Below, piece by piece: positions 7,663-16,123 of a stretch of DNA of 64,000 nucleotides. The notes below the pieces were generated by a model. It was not told where the DNA came from and made no database searches. It saw only the letters and a list, made by a program, of their open reading frames with translations. How positions within the stretch are numbered: the stretch's first letter is position 1; each line of letters opens with the position of its first letter. This stretch comes from an archaeon (GTDB lineage: Archaea; Nanobdellota; Nanobdellia; Pacearchaeales; GW2011-AR1), in assembly GCA_018694115.1 (NCBI GenBank), contig JABHNB010000001.1, forward strand, positions 1 through 64,000. Reading direction: 5' to 3'. The translations under genes were made by a program, and so were the position numbers.

Positions 7663-8367
7663 CTATCTCAACGCCTCAAGCCCTTTTATCCCATTAATTT
7701 TGGTTTTGATTTCTTCTAAATCTTCTTTGGGGATATAATCATATAATTTTACTTTGACATTTTTTTCTTCTACGAATCTGGTTCTGCCTCTTTCTACTTG
7801 TTCAACTAATTTATTAAAACCAATTTCTCTGAAGAAGGGAAGCCAAAATCCCCTAAATCTCCAGTTGATCATTTTTTGGAATCCTTCCCATAATCCTTTT
7901 TCTTTTAGGATATTAACGAACTTTTCAACATCTTTAGGTTCTGCTCTAAACATATCTCCTGCCTTAATTATTGCAATAGTTGGATCTTGTTTGACGTGTT
8001 CTAAAAATTTCTTAAATAGGCCTTCATAGTCCTCAATCATCTTTCCATTTACTTTCTTTTTGGACCAACTCATTCCATCTACATAAAAAGCTATTTTTTC
8101 TCCGAATTCTTTCTTGATTTCAGATAATTTTACTTTAGTATCTTCAACAGTATCATGTAATAGTCCTGCAGAGATAATCTTGCTATCTTGTCCCCATTCT
8201 GCTAGGCGGAGTCCAACCGTTGCAGGGTGAATAAAAAAGGGTTTCTTGCCCTTCATTTGGCCTTTATGGGCTTCTTCTGCAAAAGAGTATGCTTTTTCAA
8301 TTAAGATTTTGTCTTCTTCGGATAAGTCTTTCCTTTCCTGAAATATTTTCTTTAGATAGTCTTCCAT
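7663..8367 (-). CDS. RelA/SpoT-type HD hydrolase domain protein
   Basis: 234 aa. The N-terminal half carries FIHPATVGLRL (about 44-54) and GLLHDTVEDT (about 67-76), the hallmark of the (p)ppGpp hydrolase HD domain. There is no synthetase or TGS/ACT domain, so it resembles small Mesh1-like hydrolases. Substrate could be (p)ppGpp or another pyrophosphorylated compound. Residues after 150 are unlike the bacterial enzymes. Convergent with the toxin gene; the 47 nt between them hold no clear signal. Confidence 0.75.
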   Translation of the reverse strand: MEDYLKKIFQERKDLSEEDKILIEKAYSFAEEAHKGQMKGKKPFFIHPATVGLRLAEWGQDSKIISAGLLHDTVEDTKVKLSEIKKEFGEKIAFYVDGMSWSKKKVNGKMIEDYEGLFKKFLEHVKQDPTIAIIKAGDMFRAEPKDVEKFVNILKEKGLWEGFQKMINWRFRGFWLPFFREIGFNKLVEQVERGRTRFVEEKNVKVKLYDYIPKEDLEEIKTKINGIKGLEALR

Positions 8368-8389
8368 GTTGATATTTTATTAGAAAAAA

Positions 8390-8536
8390 CTACTTACCAG
8401 TTTTTTTACTGCTGTAATGTCTATCAAAGTCTCTAATGTGCTTAAAAGTTAAATCGTTACATTTCCTAAAATCTTCAGAAGTCAGGTTACGAACTCCACT
8501 CGCACCAGGTTCTGCCGGATCTCTATATTCTTCCAT
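8390..8536 (-). CDS. Possible small protein, 48 aa
   Basis: Open frame of 48 codons between the HD gene and the APH-like kinase gene, on the same strand as both, 22 nt after the kinase stop. The product is polar with a Tyr/Asp-rich start and a basic end. I see no strong ribosome binding site and no family resemblance. Listed because the gap is otherwise empty and codon choice looks like the neighbours. Confidence 0.35.
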   Translation of the reverse strand: MEEYRDPAEPGASGVRNLTSEDFRKCNDLTFKHIRDFDRHYSSKKTGK

Positions 8537-8558
8537 ATCTGTTAAAATAAAAAGAAGT

Positions 8559-9488
8559 TTAAAAACATTTCTCTAAAAAATCTTCAACACCAACCTTCTC
8601 GAACTTCAATATTCTTCGAACACTCCTTTTTATCCCTCGCTCTAGCATCTCTTTTCTCTCAGAATGAGACTTAATATATTTAAGATACCAATTAAGGATG
8701 CCAAATAGCCTGTACTTCATGAGGAAATAGATCGCCTTTTTCTCTTCCTCGTTTAACTTCACATGCTTCTGATATTCCTTCATGAAGATCTTTATTTTAC
8801 CCCGGTGGATCTGCTTACCCCTCACGCAACTATGTGCAAGAAATATGGCGATTTCATAAACTAGATAATCATAATCGGAATCATCCCAATCAATAATTGC
8901 ATTCAACTTGTTATCTTTTATCAAGAGATTCACATTAGTTAGATCGCTGTGAATTCTGGCTTTTTTCAATTTAGATCTATCAATTCTTTCATTCAATTCC
9001 TTAAAGAGTTCGTTTTGGATTTTGTCTAAGCCGTGTTTCTTTATTGAACTGAGATTTCTTTTCTTGTATACATGGTCTTTCTTTCTCTGAACTCCAAACT
9101 TAGACTTCAACAAAATCTTGTGCATTTTACCAACATGTCCTGCGATGTTCTTAACAAGCTTCTTATCAAAATCCTGTTCGCAAGTTCCTTCGACAAAACC
9201 CTGAATTAGTAACCATTTCCCGCCATGTTTCGAAATTTCCCTTCCCTTCCGATCTTTAATGTTCTTCACAACAGGCAAGCCTTTAGAATATAAGAAGTCT
9301 ATCAGTTCAAGTTGTTCCTTCATGTCGCCGACCTTGATATTTCTTAGAACTTTCAGAATGTATTTCCCTTTGGTCGTTTTCAGGATGTAAACGTCGTTCT
9401 CGAATACATCTTCGAGGTATTTGTGTTCTTTGTATTCTCCGATTGGGTAGGTGGAGAGAATTGTTTTGAATTGGGATTTATTTAGCAT
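8559..9488 (-). CDS. Aminoglycoside phosphotransferase (APH)-like kinase
   Basis: 309 aa with the APH/choline-kinase fold. The N-terminal lobe has ILKTTKGKYILKVL (conserved Lys). The catalytic loop is IHSDLTNVNLL (about residues 179-189) and the metal-binding loop is AIIDWDD (about 198-204). Members phosphorylate small hydroxyl compounds such as homoserine, choline, sugars or antibiotics; the substrate here is unknown. It overlaps the end of the 72-aa membrane protein by 11 nt, so the two are probably cotranscribed. A related, partly degenerate kinase is encoded at 10749-11705. Confidence 0.8.
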   Translation of the reverse strand: MLNKSQFKTILSTYPIGEYKEHKYLEDVFENDVYILKTTKGKYILKVLRNIKVGDMKEQLELIDFLYSKGLPVVKNIKDRKGREISKHGGKWLLIQGFVEGTCEQDFDKKLVKNIAGHVGKMHKILLKSKFGVQRKKDHVYKKRNLSSIKKHGLDKIQNELFKELNERIDRSKLKKARIHSDLTNVNLLIKDNKLNAIIDWDDSDYDYLVYEIAIFLAHSCVRGKQIHRGKIKIFMKEYQKHVKLNEEEKKAIYFLMKYRLFGILNWYLKYIKSHSERKEMLERGIKRSVRRILKFEKVGVEDFLEKCF

Positions 9489-9696
9489 TTTTCACAACTT
9501 TTTCAGTCTTCTTAGAACTCATAAAGAACCCCACAATTATCAAAGCGAATCCGATTATTCCCATTAGATACATTGCAGTAGTCGTTGATCCTCGGAATAT
9601 GTCATAAAGAAATCCCCTGATGGCATCATTTCTGTAAGCGAATGGCATGGCTATCCATAAAATAATCCCCGCCAAAACATATCTCCATTTTACCAT
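9478..9696 (-). CDS. Small two-helix membrane protein
   Basis: 72 aa with two hydrophobic segments (about residues 6-20 and 40-60) and a lysine-rich end. First gene of a two-gene unit with the APH-like kinase. TTTAAAAG lies about 25 nt upstream of the ATG, a plausible TATA box. No family recognised. Confidence 0.55.
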   Translation of the reverse strand: MVKWRYVLAGIILWIAMPFAYRNDAIRGFLYDIFRGSTTTAMYLMGIIGFALIIVGFFMSSKKTEKVVKNAK

Positions 9697-9753
9697 TATA
9701 ATTAATGGGATTAAGTTCTTTTAAACTTTCCTTAACTTGTTCAACATCAACTT

Positions 9754-10752
9754 TCAATTTCTTTTCTTAAACCAAAGGAAACTTCCCACAATCCCTGCAA
9801 CAAACAAAGCCCCGCCAATTATATTGGAAGTTGAATTTGTAAGATTTCCAATTGCATTCCCAGTCATATTTGGAGAAATAAGAATAATTCCGGCAATAAG
9901 TCCCCCAATAGCGAGAATAGGGGTCAGCTTTTGTTCTAGTGAAATCTCTTTGGGATGAATCCTTTTTTCAATTCTAGAAACTTTTCTTCCAAATTTATCT
10001 GTTCCCCAATTTGATTCAAAAAATCTTGCAGGCACGTTATAATTTTCAGCTATCTCTTTTTTATAAAATTCCATCTTTTTTTCTTTATCTGCTTCCGTAG
10101 AATCTGGATTGAGGGCAATGTTCACAGATAAAATTCTCTCGGGTTTTGATTTATGGAGGGAATATGCAGGTTCACCCAGGAACTTATCTCCAGAATCAAT
10201 CCCTTTATCCGAGTAAAGCTCAATACTGTAAAAATCCCCATTTGTTATTCCTTCTTCTTTGTTTGGGAGGAATTTACCCCAACTAAAACGATGTCCCTTG
10301 TTTCTTTTTGATATAACGTTACCATCATCAGCATAAGCATCAAATCCTTTTTTAAGAATCCCTTTAAGCGTTCCAAATCTGTTTGACGTACCCACACTTT
10401 TACCATCCTTCCGACCAAACCAAATTTCATGAACAAAAGGTGTGGGAGTTAAAACTATCCTTGGAGATTTTTTACCAATTACTCTGATTGTTAAGTAATC
10501 TCTCCCATCTTCTTCAGGGTTCCTTTTTGAATCCTCTATTGGTACTCCTTCCCTTTTCCGAGTTCTTTCAGGATGTTGGGATACTTCCCGAATTTCTTCA
10601 GCTAATTTACTATAATTGGCGGAAGGACCATAAAATCTTTCAAGATCGGCCCTTAATGTAGTTCCATTAACGACTCTTGCTTCTTCAATGGGGAGGGTAG
10701 CATAATTAATTTCCGTTCCCCTTTTTGTATTCTTTAGTTTTCTTATTTTCAT
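9754..10752 (-). CDS. Unknown protein with C-terminal TGNAI membrane anchor
   Basis: 332 aa. Residues 1-275 are polar, with a region RDYLTIRVIGKKSPRI and a Trp/Phe-containing middle, and match no family I recognise. The last 60 residues form two hydrophobic segments separated by SPNMTGNAIG and end in a basic tail FKKRN. The same arrangement closes the TPR-like protein at 28939-29964. The ATG overlaps the stop of the upstream APH-like gene (ATGA), so the gene is translationally linked to that operon. Probably membrane attached; function unknown. Confidence 0.6.
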   Translation of the reverse strand: MKIRKLKNTKRGTEINYATLPIEEARVVNGTTLRADLERFYGPSANYSKLAEEIREVSQHPERTRKREGVPIEDSKRNPEEDGRDYLTIRVIGKKSPRIVLTPTPFVHEIWFGRKDGKSVGTSNRFGTLKGILKKGFDAYADDGNVISKRNKGHRFSWGKFLPNKEEGITNGDFYSIELYSDKGIDSGDKFLGEPAYSLHKSKPERILSVNIALNPDSTEADKEKKMEFYKKEIAENYNVPARFFESNWGTDKFGRKVSRIEKRIHPKEISLEQKLTPILAIGGLIAGIILISPNMTGNAIGNLTNSTSNIIGGALFVAGIVGSFLWFKKRN

Positions 10753-11705
10753 TTTTTCAACTCCTTCAAAAATTCTTCTTTCCTTCCCATACTCATAAAG
10801 AACTCCACTCGTCTAATCCCTTCCAAGTCAAGATCCTTCTCCTTCTTCATGCCGCCAGTTTCAATATCTGCGAATTCCCAGACCCCATACTTAAAACAGC
10901 CGAACTTTAGTGCCTCGTAAATATGATCTTTTTCCCACTTGCTGAGTTTCCTTACTTTATCATAGCTTTTGATGTACTCCTTAAGCTTTTCATAGGAGAG
11001 ATCCGGTTTATTGAGGGAAAAGCAAGCAACCATTGAGCTTGCAAAGTCATAGAATGCATTATCGTGTCCGATTTCCCAATCGAGAACCCATTTCAACTTA
11101 TTTCCTGAGAAGATGACGTGGCCAGGATTGAACTCTGAGAAGTATCCGGTGGAGTATTCTTTCTTAGGGCATTTAAGTCCATCAATCTCATTATTCAGAT
11201 ATGCGAGAACAGCTTGATATCTCGGAGAATACATTCTCCTTTTCTTGTAATATTTTTTGATCAGTGCCCGGATGCTTTTGAAGTTTCCAGCATCTACTGA
11301 TTTAAGTTTCATGTTTTTTGTTAGCCTGTGGAATTTGGCTAGATATTTTGCGTATTCTGTTATCTTGCTTTTGTTTAGTGGAATCCATTCCATGTTTTCC
11401 TTGATCTTAACGTATTCGAAGAAGGCTATGGGCATTCCCTTGTATTTTGTGTAAAGTTTGCCTTTCTTTGTTTTGTGAACTGAGAATACGGGGAAGTTCT
11501 TTTGGCGTAATTGGTGCATGACTTCAAGGCCTTGTTTGTTTGCGGTGGTGAATTCCCGTAATACTTTCATGAAGATCTTGCCTTTGGTTGTTTGGATGAT
11601 TTGGGCAAGGGAGACTTGATCGTTTTTTACTATATTTCCTAGGGAGATGAAGGTGCCGAGGTCGTAGGCGGAGAGGATTGAGGCGAGGTCTGTTTTAGTT
11701 AACAT
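10749..11705 (-). CDS. APH-like protein with altered catalytic loop
   Basis: 318 aa. Start taken at 11705 (MLTKTDL), which overlaps the MFS stop as TAATG and matches the start of the related kinase at 8559 (MLNKSQF). The kinase lobe TTKGKIFMKVL is kept, and the metal loop LDWEIGHD is kept, but the catalytic loop reads YFSEFNPGHV where the family has HGDLHPGN: the catalytic His-x-Asp is replaced by Phe-x-Glu. It may be inactive or have shifted chemistry. Sits in an MFS, APH, anchor-protein operon. Confidence 0.7.
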   Translation of the reverse strand: MLTKTDLASILSAYDLGTFISLGNIVKNDQVSLAQIIQTTKGKIFMKVLREFTTANKQGLEVMHQLRQKNFPVFSVHKTKKGKLYTKYKGMPIAFFEYVKIKENMEWIPLNKSKITEYAKYLAKFHRLTKNMKLKSVDAGNFKSIRALIKKYYKKRRMYSPRYQAVLAYLNNEIDGLKCPKKEYSTGYFSEFNPGHVIFSGNKLKWVLDWEIGHDNAFYDFASSMVACFSLNKPDLSYEKLKEYIKSYDKVRKLSKWEKDHIYEALKFGCFKYGVWEFADIETGGMKKEKDLDLEGIRRVEFFMSMGRKEEFLKELKK

Positions 11706-12913
11706 TAATTTCTCCCCCGCATCCGGCCCCATAACATCAGAACAGAAAATGCTGCAAGACAACTAATTCCTGCGATTAATAATGCGGTGCTCAGTGAAAA
11801 TTTATCTGCAAGGAAACCATATACTGGTGCGAGAACTGCGAAGAGCAAGTTCGCAACCATACTTTGAACAGATAATAGTGTTGCCCTCTTTTCAGAACTT
11901 AAATGCTTATGAGTATAATCTTGTAGAACTGGTGGAGAAAAACCTCTAACGAATTGCTGTAGGAAAATGAAGGCCATTCCGAAAATTGCAAACCAATAAC
12001 TCATGAATATTAAACTCAAGAACATAGCAATTATCATAAACCATAAACTTCCTCTTTCGCCAAGCCATCCCTCTAATCTATTGGCAGATTTACTTCCTCC
12101 GATCGCAAATATATTGAAACTTGCCCAAACAATTCCGAAGTAAACAAGAGGTAAACCGGATTCATTCATGTAGGGCTGATAAAACCATAGGCTTACTCTA
12201 GCAAAAAGCGTCAAAATAGAATAGAATAGTAGAAGGAATAGTAAATTTTTGTTAGTAAATGATTCCTTTATGCTTTCCCAAGTATGTTGAAGATATGATT
12301 GAGTTTGTGCGACTTTCTTATAGTGTTTTGGCTCGGTGAAGCTTAGAGTTACAAAGAATAAGATTACCATTCCGAAAATTGTTGGTAGCCAGGTTAGTCT
12401 CAAGCTGTAAGTTGCTATGAATCCTCCAAGGATACTAGTTATTGCTGCGGCAAAATATCCCCAAGACTTGGCACTTCCCCATACTCTCTTGAAATTACTT
12501 TCTTTCTTATCTTGCTTTAAGGAATCAAAAACAAATGCTGAATCTGCCCCGGACATAAAACCCGTACCGACTGCAAGTAAAAATTCTGCCCCAAAAAATT
12601 GCCAGAAATTATATCCCAAAAAGTATGCTATAAAACCGAATATCACAAATATACTTCCTAAAGCTAGACTTTGTTTTCGTCCAACTTTATCTGCAACAAC
12701 TCCTGTTGGGACTTCTAATAGAACTACAGATATCGCATATAATGATTGTAAAACCATGATTTCGGTCAGGCTTAATCCATTCGCCTGCCAGAATAGTACA
12801 ACTACTGGAACCCAGAAGATCCATTCCTTAAGAAAACTAAACCAGTAGAATTTTTTTATGTTGGCTTGTGTTGGTGATTGGGGTGTGGTGTTTAGTGATG
12901 GGGATTTTTTCAT
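11705..12913 (-). CDS. MFS transporter
   Basis: 402 aa with about twelve hydrophobic helices. The MFS loop 2-3 motif is recognisable as GVVADKVGRKQSL (about residues 75-87), and a related GFLADKF lies in the second half. The ATG at 12913 is preferred over the TTG at 12919. The N-terminal 20 residues are Ser/Thr/Pro/Asn rich (SLNTTPQSPT), much like the repeat start of the Nudix protein upstream in the same region. Drug, sugar or metabolite export is possible; substrate unknown. The downstream kinase overlaps its stop. Confidence 0.85.
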   Translation of the reverse strand: MKKSPSLNTTPQSPTQANIKKFYWFSFLKEWIFWVPVVVLFWQANGLSLTEIMVLQSLYAISVVLLEVPTGVVADKVGRKQSLALGSIFVIFGFIAYFLGYNFWQFFGAEFLLAVGTGFMSGADSAFVFDSLKQDKKESNFKRVWGSAKSWGYFAAAITSILGGFIATYSLRLTWLPTIFGMVILFFVTLSFTEPKHYKKVAQTQSYLQHTWESIKESFTNKNLLFLLLFYSILTLFARVSLWFYQPYMNESGLPLVYFGIVWASFNIFAIGGSKSANRLEGWLGERGSLWFMIIAMFLSLIFMSYWFAIFGMAFIFLQQFVRGFSPPVLQDYTHKHLSSEKRATLLSVQSMVANLLFAVLAPVYGFLADKFSLSTALLIAGISCLAAFSVLMLWGRMRGRN

Positions 12914-12977
12914 TCTCAACCTCTTAAAACATCAAACAGATTCAAACTTTAAAAATCTACTCTTGTGTAAAACAACC

Positions 12978-13769
12978 CTAAAAACAAACACAAGTGCTCA
13001 GAGACAGAAAGGAATTATCCTTAGGTTCTTCATTAATTAATTGCTCTTTTTTATCTTTGAACTCTTGTCTAACTCTATCTCGGGTTTCTTGATCTGTGAC
13101 GAGGATTAGATGTTCTAATCTTGCTGCAGCTCCACCTGTTTTTGATGAGAAGATCATATCGATGGTTTTCTTTTCAGGAGTTTTTGAGGAATCGATTACA
13201 TTCCAGGTTTCTCTTACAAAATCGGTTGGATCGATCATTCCCCCATTGTACTCTATATCTCCTCGTCCGTCTTTTGTATACCAAGCTCCAACGCCCTCTG
13301 GGAGATAAAACATCATTGATGCACCGGCAGATAATATCTTTGCAGTTTTATTCAGAACTGGGACGTGATCTTTAAGATGTGTTGGATCTGAAAGGACTAA
13401 TGCATCTCGGTCTGCATAGTGTTTGATAAAGAAGTCTATGTCATCTCTCCAATCTCCACTAACCTTCACTGCTTTATTCCCTCTCCATGTTTCTTCTAGC
13501 TCTCCTCTTGTTGCGGGATTGATCTCGTGGAGGAATAAATGGGGTGTTGCTCCCGATTTAACTAGTTCTGAATATGCTTTAACTGAAGAACCTTCATAAG
13601 TCATGTCTTTTTCCATCTTATATCCTCCTGCCCCTGAATGTAGTTCACAATAGGCAAAATCTGTGTTTGGCCTGGCAAGATTTCTAACAAGGCTAGAAAG
13701 GACTGCGTGTTTAATCCTGTCAGTCGTATTTCCTGGCTGATATCCTTGTCTTTTAGAGTCTTTTGCCAT
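12978..13769 (-). CDS. RlmJ-like methyltransferase family protein
   Basis: 263 aa. The N-terminal half resembles the RlmJ family of 23S rRNA adenine methyltransferases: GNTTDRIKHAVLSSL followed by CELHSGAGGYKM, the SAM-binding motif. The motif IV position reads SDPTHLKD rather than the usual DPPY, so the target may differ. Start chosen at 13769 because a GGAG lies 10 nt upstream; the ATG at 13778 would leave almost no spacing. It overlaps the end of the Nudix gene. Could also act on another nucleic acid or small molecule. Confidence 0.55.
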   Translation of the reverse strand: MAKDSKRQGYQPGNTTDRIKHAVLSSLVRNLARPNTDFAYCELHSGAGGYKMEKDMTYEGSSVKAYSELVKSGATPHLFLHEINPATRGELEETWRGNKAVKVSGDWRDDIDFFIKHYADRDALVLSDPTHLKDHVPVLNKTAKILSAGASMMFYLPEGVGAWYTKDGRGDIEYNGGMIDPTDFVRETWNVIDSSKTPEKKTIDMIFSSKTGGAAARLEHLILVTDQETRDRVRQEFKDKKEQLINEEPKDNSFLSLSTCVCF

Positions 13770-14577
13770 ATTCTTCATACTCCAAGTTTTTTAGTTCGTC
13801 TTCTACCTCTTCAATCATAACTTTTCCTATATTTGACTTTCTTGTTTTGAGGAGTTTTTCGATCATTAGTCTATCTGAGGGAATAATGTTTTCTGGGAGG
13901 GTGTTTATTGGGAACCATTTTACTTCTCCTTCCTCAGTTTCGACTAAATCATCAGTTTCTGCTTCGACTTCGCAGAGAAAAATGATGAAACTGTGCTTAA
14001 CTGTCCCAGAATCCTTGACTCTTTCGTGCAGTACTGAGGCTACTTTCTTGAATTTGCATGTTAGGCCTGTTTCTTCAAGGGCTTCTCTAACGGCAGTTTC
14101 TTCAATTGATTCTTCTAGGCGTACTTTTCCTCCAATCATTCCCCAATATCCTTGATAAGGTCTCTTGTTTCTTTTTAGAAGGCAAATTTCTCCCCTACGT
14201 CTTATTGCAACTGCACAAATAACTAGGGAACCTTTCTCTTTGTTTGTCAAATGAGCATAGAATGGGATGATTTTCTCTCCTTCTTTCGTAAGGCAGTACA
14301 TTTCTTCTTCTTTTCCTAGCAAGCCTTCCTCAATCATTATCTTAAGATGATAATTCAGAAGGTTAGATCTGATGTCGAGCATCTTCTCGATCTCGGTGAA
14401 CTTCATCTTTTTGTTTTTTATGAATATCTCGAAGATGTTTTCCCGTTCTTTTTTGTTTAAGGGGTTGTTTGTGCGGGATGATTTTGGGGATGTTGGGGTG
14501 TTTGTGTTTAGGGGATTTGGGGATGTTGGGGTGTTTGTGTTTAGGGGATTTGGGGATGTTGGGGTGTTTGTGTTCAT
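13753..14577 (-). CDS. Winged-HTH / Nudix hydrolase fusion
   Basis: 274 aa. Residues about 1-40 are a repeated NTNTPTSPNPL segment; 42-105 form a winged HTH; 115-230 form a Nudix domain with the box GGKVRLEESIEETAVREA continuing to EETG. HTH-Nudix fusions often regulate or perform nucleotide-sugar or NAD-related metabolism. CTATATAAGC lies 25-30 nt before the ATG at 14577, so the repeated leader is likely translated from a leaderless message. The stop lies inside the RlmJ-like gene. Confidence 0.8.
   Translation of the reverse strand: MNTNTPTSPNPLNTNTPTSPNPLNTNTPTSPKSSRTNNPLNKKERENIFEIFIKNKKMKFTEIEKMLDIRSNLLNYHLKIMIEEGLLGKEEEMYCLTKEGEKIIPFYAHLTNKEKGSLVICAVAIRRRGEICLLKRNKRPYQGYWGMIGGKVRLEESIEETAVREALEETGLTCKFKKVASVLHERVKDSGTVKHSFIIFLCEVEAETDDLVETEEGEVKWFPINTLPENIIPSDRLMIEKLLKTRKSNIGKVMIEEVEDELKNLEYEEYGKRL
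14486..14577 (-). repeat. 33-bp tandem repeat, 2.8 copies
   Basis: Units at 14486-14518, 14519-14551 and a partial unit from 14552 are almost identical. Because 33 is a multiple of three they encode copies of an 11-residue NTNTPTSPNPL unit at the start of the Nudix protein and could expand or shrink without frameshift. Confidence 0.85.
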
Positions 14578-14670
14578 GAAAAAATGAGGTTTGGGTGGCT
14601 TATATAGATTCCCTCAAGAATTATTGACGGGGATGGTTAGATTTTTAAGTATTGGTTGGATAGTTCTTCT

Positions 14671-15099
14671 ATGAAAAAAGATAGAAATATATTTGAGAAA
14701 CTGCCAGAGAAAGAAGCGTTAAGACAAATTGAGTTTCTTAAAAACAAGGCAGAATATCAAAAAGCAAATATCGAAATTGCGGTTTCTAAACTATTAACTT
14801 CTTCATCGATTTTTATTGCCATTCTTTTACCAATTTTATTATTTGTATATGGGGGGACTGAAGGAAATCCAATAGCCATTATTATTTCGGGAGCATTAAT
14901 AACTATGATATGGGCAATTCCTACATGGCGGAGATTAAGACTAATAAAAAAAACTAAAATGAGGATATTTGCTATTGGGAGTTATATAAAGGGAATTTAT
15001 AAATTAGATTTGGGAGTTGATGTTGATGGAGTTGAAAGTAGTCTTAATTTATTAACTCAAAAATTTCTCTTAGAAATGAAAGAAGGAAAATTCAAATGA
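14671..15099 (+). CDS. Small membrane protein with two helices
   Basis: 142 aa. A charged amphipathic N-terminus (residues 1-45) precedes two hydrophobic segments (about 48-65 and 72-90) and a soluble tail of 50 residues. The arrangement is like SLATT-type or other effector membrane proteins, but no clear motif supports that. ATG at 14671 preferred over the TTG at 14656. The last codons overlap the next gene by 4 nt (ATGA), linking it to the interrupted HNH gene. Confidence 0.5.
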   Translation: MKKDRNIFEKLPEKEALRQIEFLKNKAEYQKANIEIAVSKLLTSSSIFIAILLPILLFVYGGTEGNPIAIIISGALITMIWAIPTWRRLRLIKKTKMRIFAIGSYIKGIYKLDLGVDVDGVESSLNLLTQKFLLEMKEGKFK

Positions 15100-15629
15100 A
15101 TAAAGAAACAACCCAAAAACAAAGAGATTTCATAAAGAAAGTTTACAAAAAGAATGGATATTACGCTTGGAAAGATTCTGGTAAATATGTTCACAAAACA
15201 ATTGCCGAGAAGGGCATTTATCATTCCAATAGGGAAAAATATCCATTGCCTTTCTCAGAATATAATATTCACCACATTGATGGAGATAAGTTGAATAATC
15301 GAATTGATAATTTGTAGATAGTTACTCGTGAAAAACATAAGGAATTGCACGGGGTAAGAAAAGGGAATTTGATTGAATGGATCCGAAGTCATCCAATATT
15401 AACAACTTTAATTCTTCTTTTTCTCGTTTTTATGGCTTATCAGATTGTTTTATTTACGAGTTATGTTGAAAATGATAATAGTAATACCAATTGCTCAGTA
15501 GATATGTACGATTGTGCGGAGTTTGATTCCTGTTTTGAAGCGATGAATATCTATACTGCTTGTAAGGATGATGTTCATTGGTTGGATGGTGATGGTGATG
15601 GTGTCCCTTGTGAAGATTTATGTGGATGA
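15096..15629 (+). pseudogene. HNH-TM-Excalibur gene interrupted by in-frame TAG
   Basis: The first 73 codons encode an HNH endonuclease-like start ending YNIHHIDGDKLNNRIDNL, then a TAG at 15315-15317. Reading on in the same frame gives IVTREKHKELHG, the expected end of the HNH motif (compare DNLSVMSRSFHSKLHG in the gene at 27140), then a transmembrane helix and a Cys/Asp segment ending DGDGDGVPCE, an Excalibur-type calcium-binding motif. One base change, CAG to TAG, would explain it. TAG is a normal stop elsewhere in the window, so loss of function is more likely than recoding. A restart at a TTG (15345) could yield the membrane part alone. Confidence 0.75.
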
Positions 15630-15664
15630 GTTAAATTTTTAAAGTTGATTTGAGTAATTATTTT

Positions 15665-15817
15665 ATGAATCAACTAATCCATTTTATACTTAAAATTTTT
15701 GGCCTTATCTTAATTTTTGTTGGAGTTTTTATGCTTTCAACGACCTCCTCCTTCTGGGCAGGATTAATAATTGTTTTATTTGGTGTTTTTCTTATGTGGT
15801 TTAAGAATGAAAGATAA
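15665..15817 (+). CDS. Small two-helix membrane protein, 50 aa
   Basis: 50 codons encoding two hydrophobic segments separated by STTSSF and ending in a basic FKNER tail. TTTTTAAAG lies about 27 nt before the ATG, a plausible TATA box. Small membrane proteins of this type are common beside the preceding Excalibur-like gene but no family is recognised. Confidence 0.5.
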   Translation: MNQLIHFILKIFGLILIFVGVFMLSTTSSFWAGLIIVLFGVFLMWFKNER

Positions 15818-15856
15818 TAAATAGCTAAACCCCCTCACTGCTATCTATTGTAAGGT

Positions 15857-16018
15857 TCATTTCTTCTTTAACTTCAATTCCTTCTTTCCTGCTTCTGCCA
15901 CTAATTCATCGCCGGCTTTTAATCCAGATTCCTCTAAAATCTCGTCTGGAATGACTACGACGTACTTGTAGTAGATTTTATCGCCAATTTTTCTTCCCAA
16001 ATGCTTCTGGATCTTCAT
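15857..16018 (-). CDS. AbrB/MazE-like DNA-binding protein
   Basis: 53 aa. The pattern YKYVVVIPDEILEESGLKAGDELV is the swapped-hairpin AbrB/MazE fold used by antitoxins and transition-state regulators. CTTTAAATAT lies about 20-28 nt upstream. It is divergent from the 70-aa membrane protein, and the shared intergenic region carries three GGTACC palindromes, so it is the obvious candidate to bind them. A matching toxin is not evident unless it is the membrane protein. Confidence 0.7.
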   Translation of the reverse strand: MKIQKHLGRKIGDKIYYKYVVVIPDEILEESGLKAGDELVAEAGKKELKLKKK

Positions 16019-16051
16019 GATTTGATTAAGATTAGGAGATATTTAAAGTTT

Positions 16052-16115
16052 GGTACCTATACTATTATATAGTTAAGACTTAGGTACCAAAAGGTTTATA
16101 TAGACTAGGTACCTA
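16052..16115. promoter_or_regulatory. Three GGTACC palindromes around a TATA box
   Basis: GGTACC occurs at 16052-16057, 16083-16088 and 16108-16113, the last two inside the longer AGGTACC/GGTACCT context. The TATA box TTTATATAG (16095-16103) for the gene at 16124 lies between the second and third copies. Centre spacings are 31 and 25 bp, about three and two and a half helical turns. Probable operator array for the divergent AbrB-like protein. Confidence 0.65.
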
Positions 16116-16123
16116 AAATAGAT

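Noticed and set aside
12417-12848. 143-aa plus-strand frame inside the MFS gene
   Set aside because: Antisense shadow of a clear transporter; amino-acid content reflects the opposite strand.
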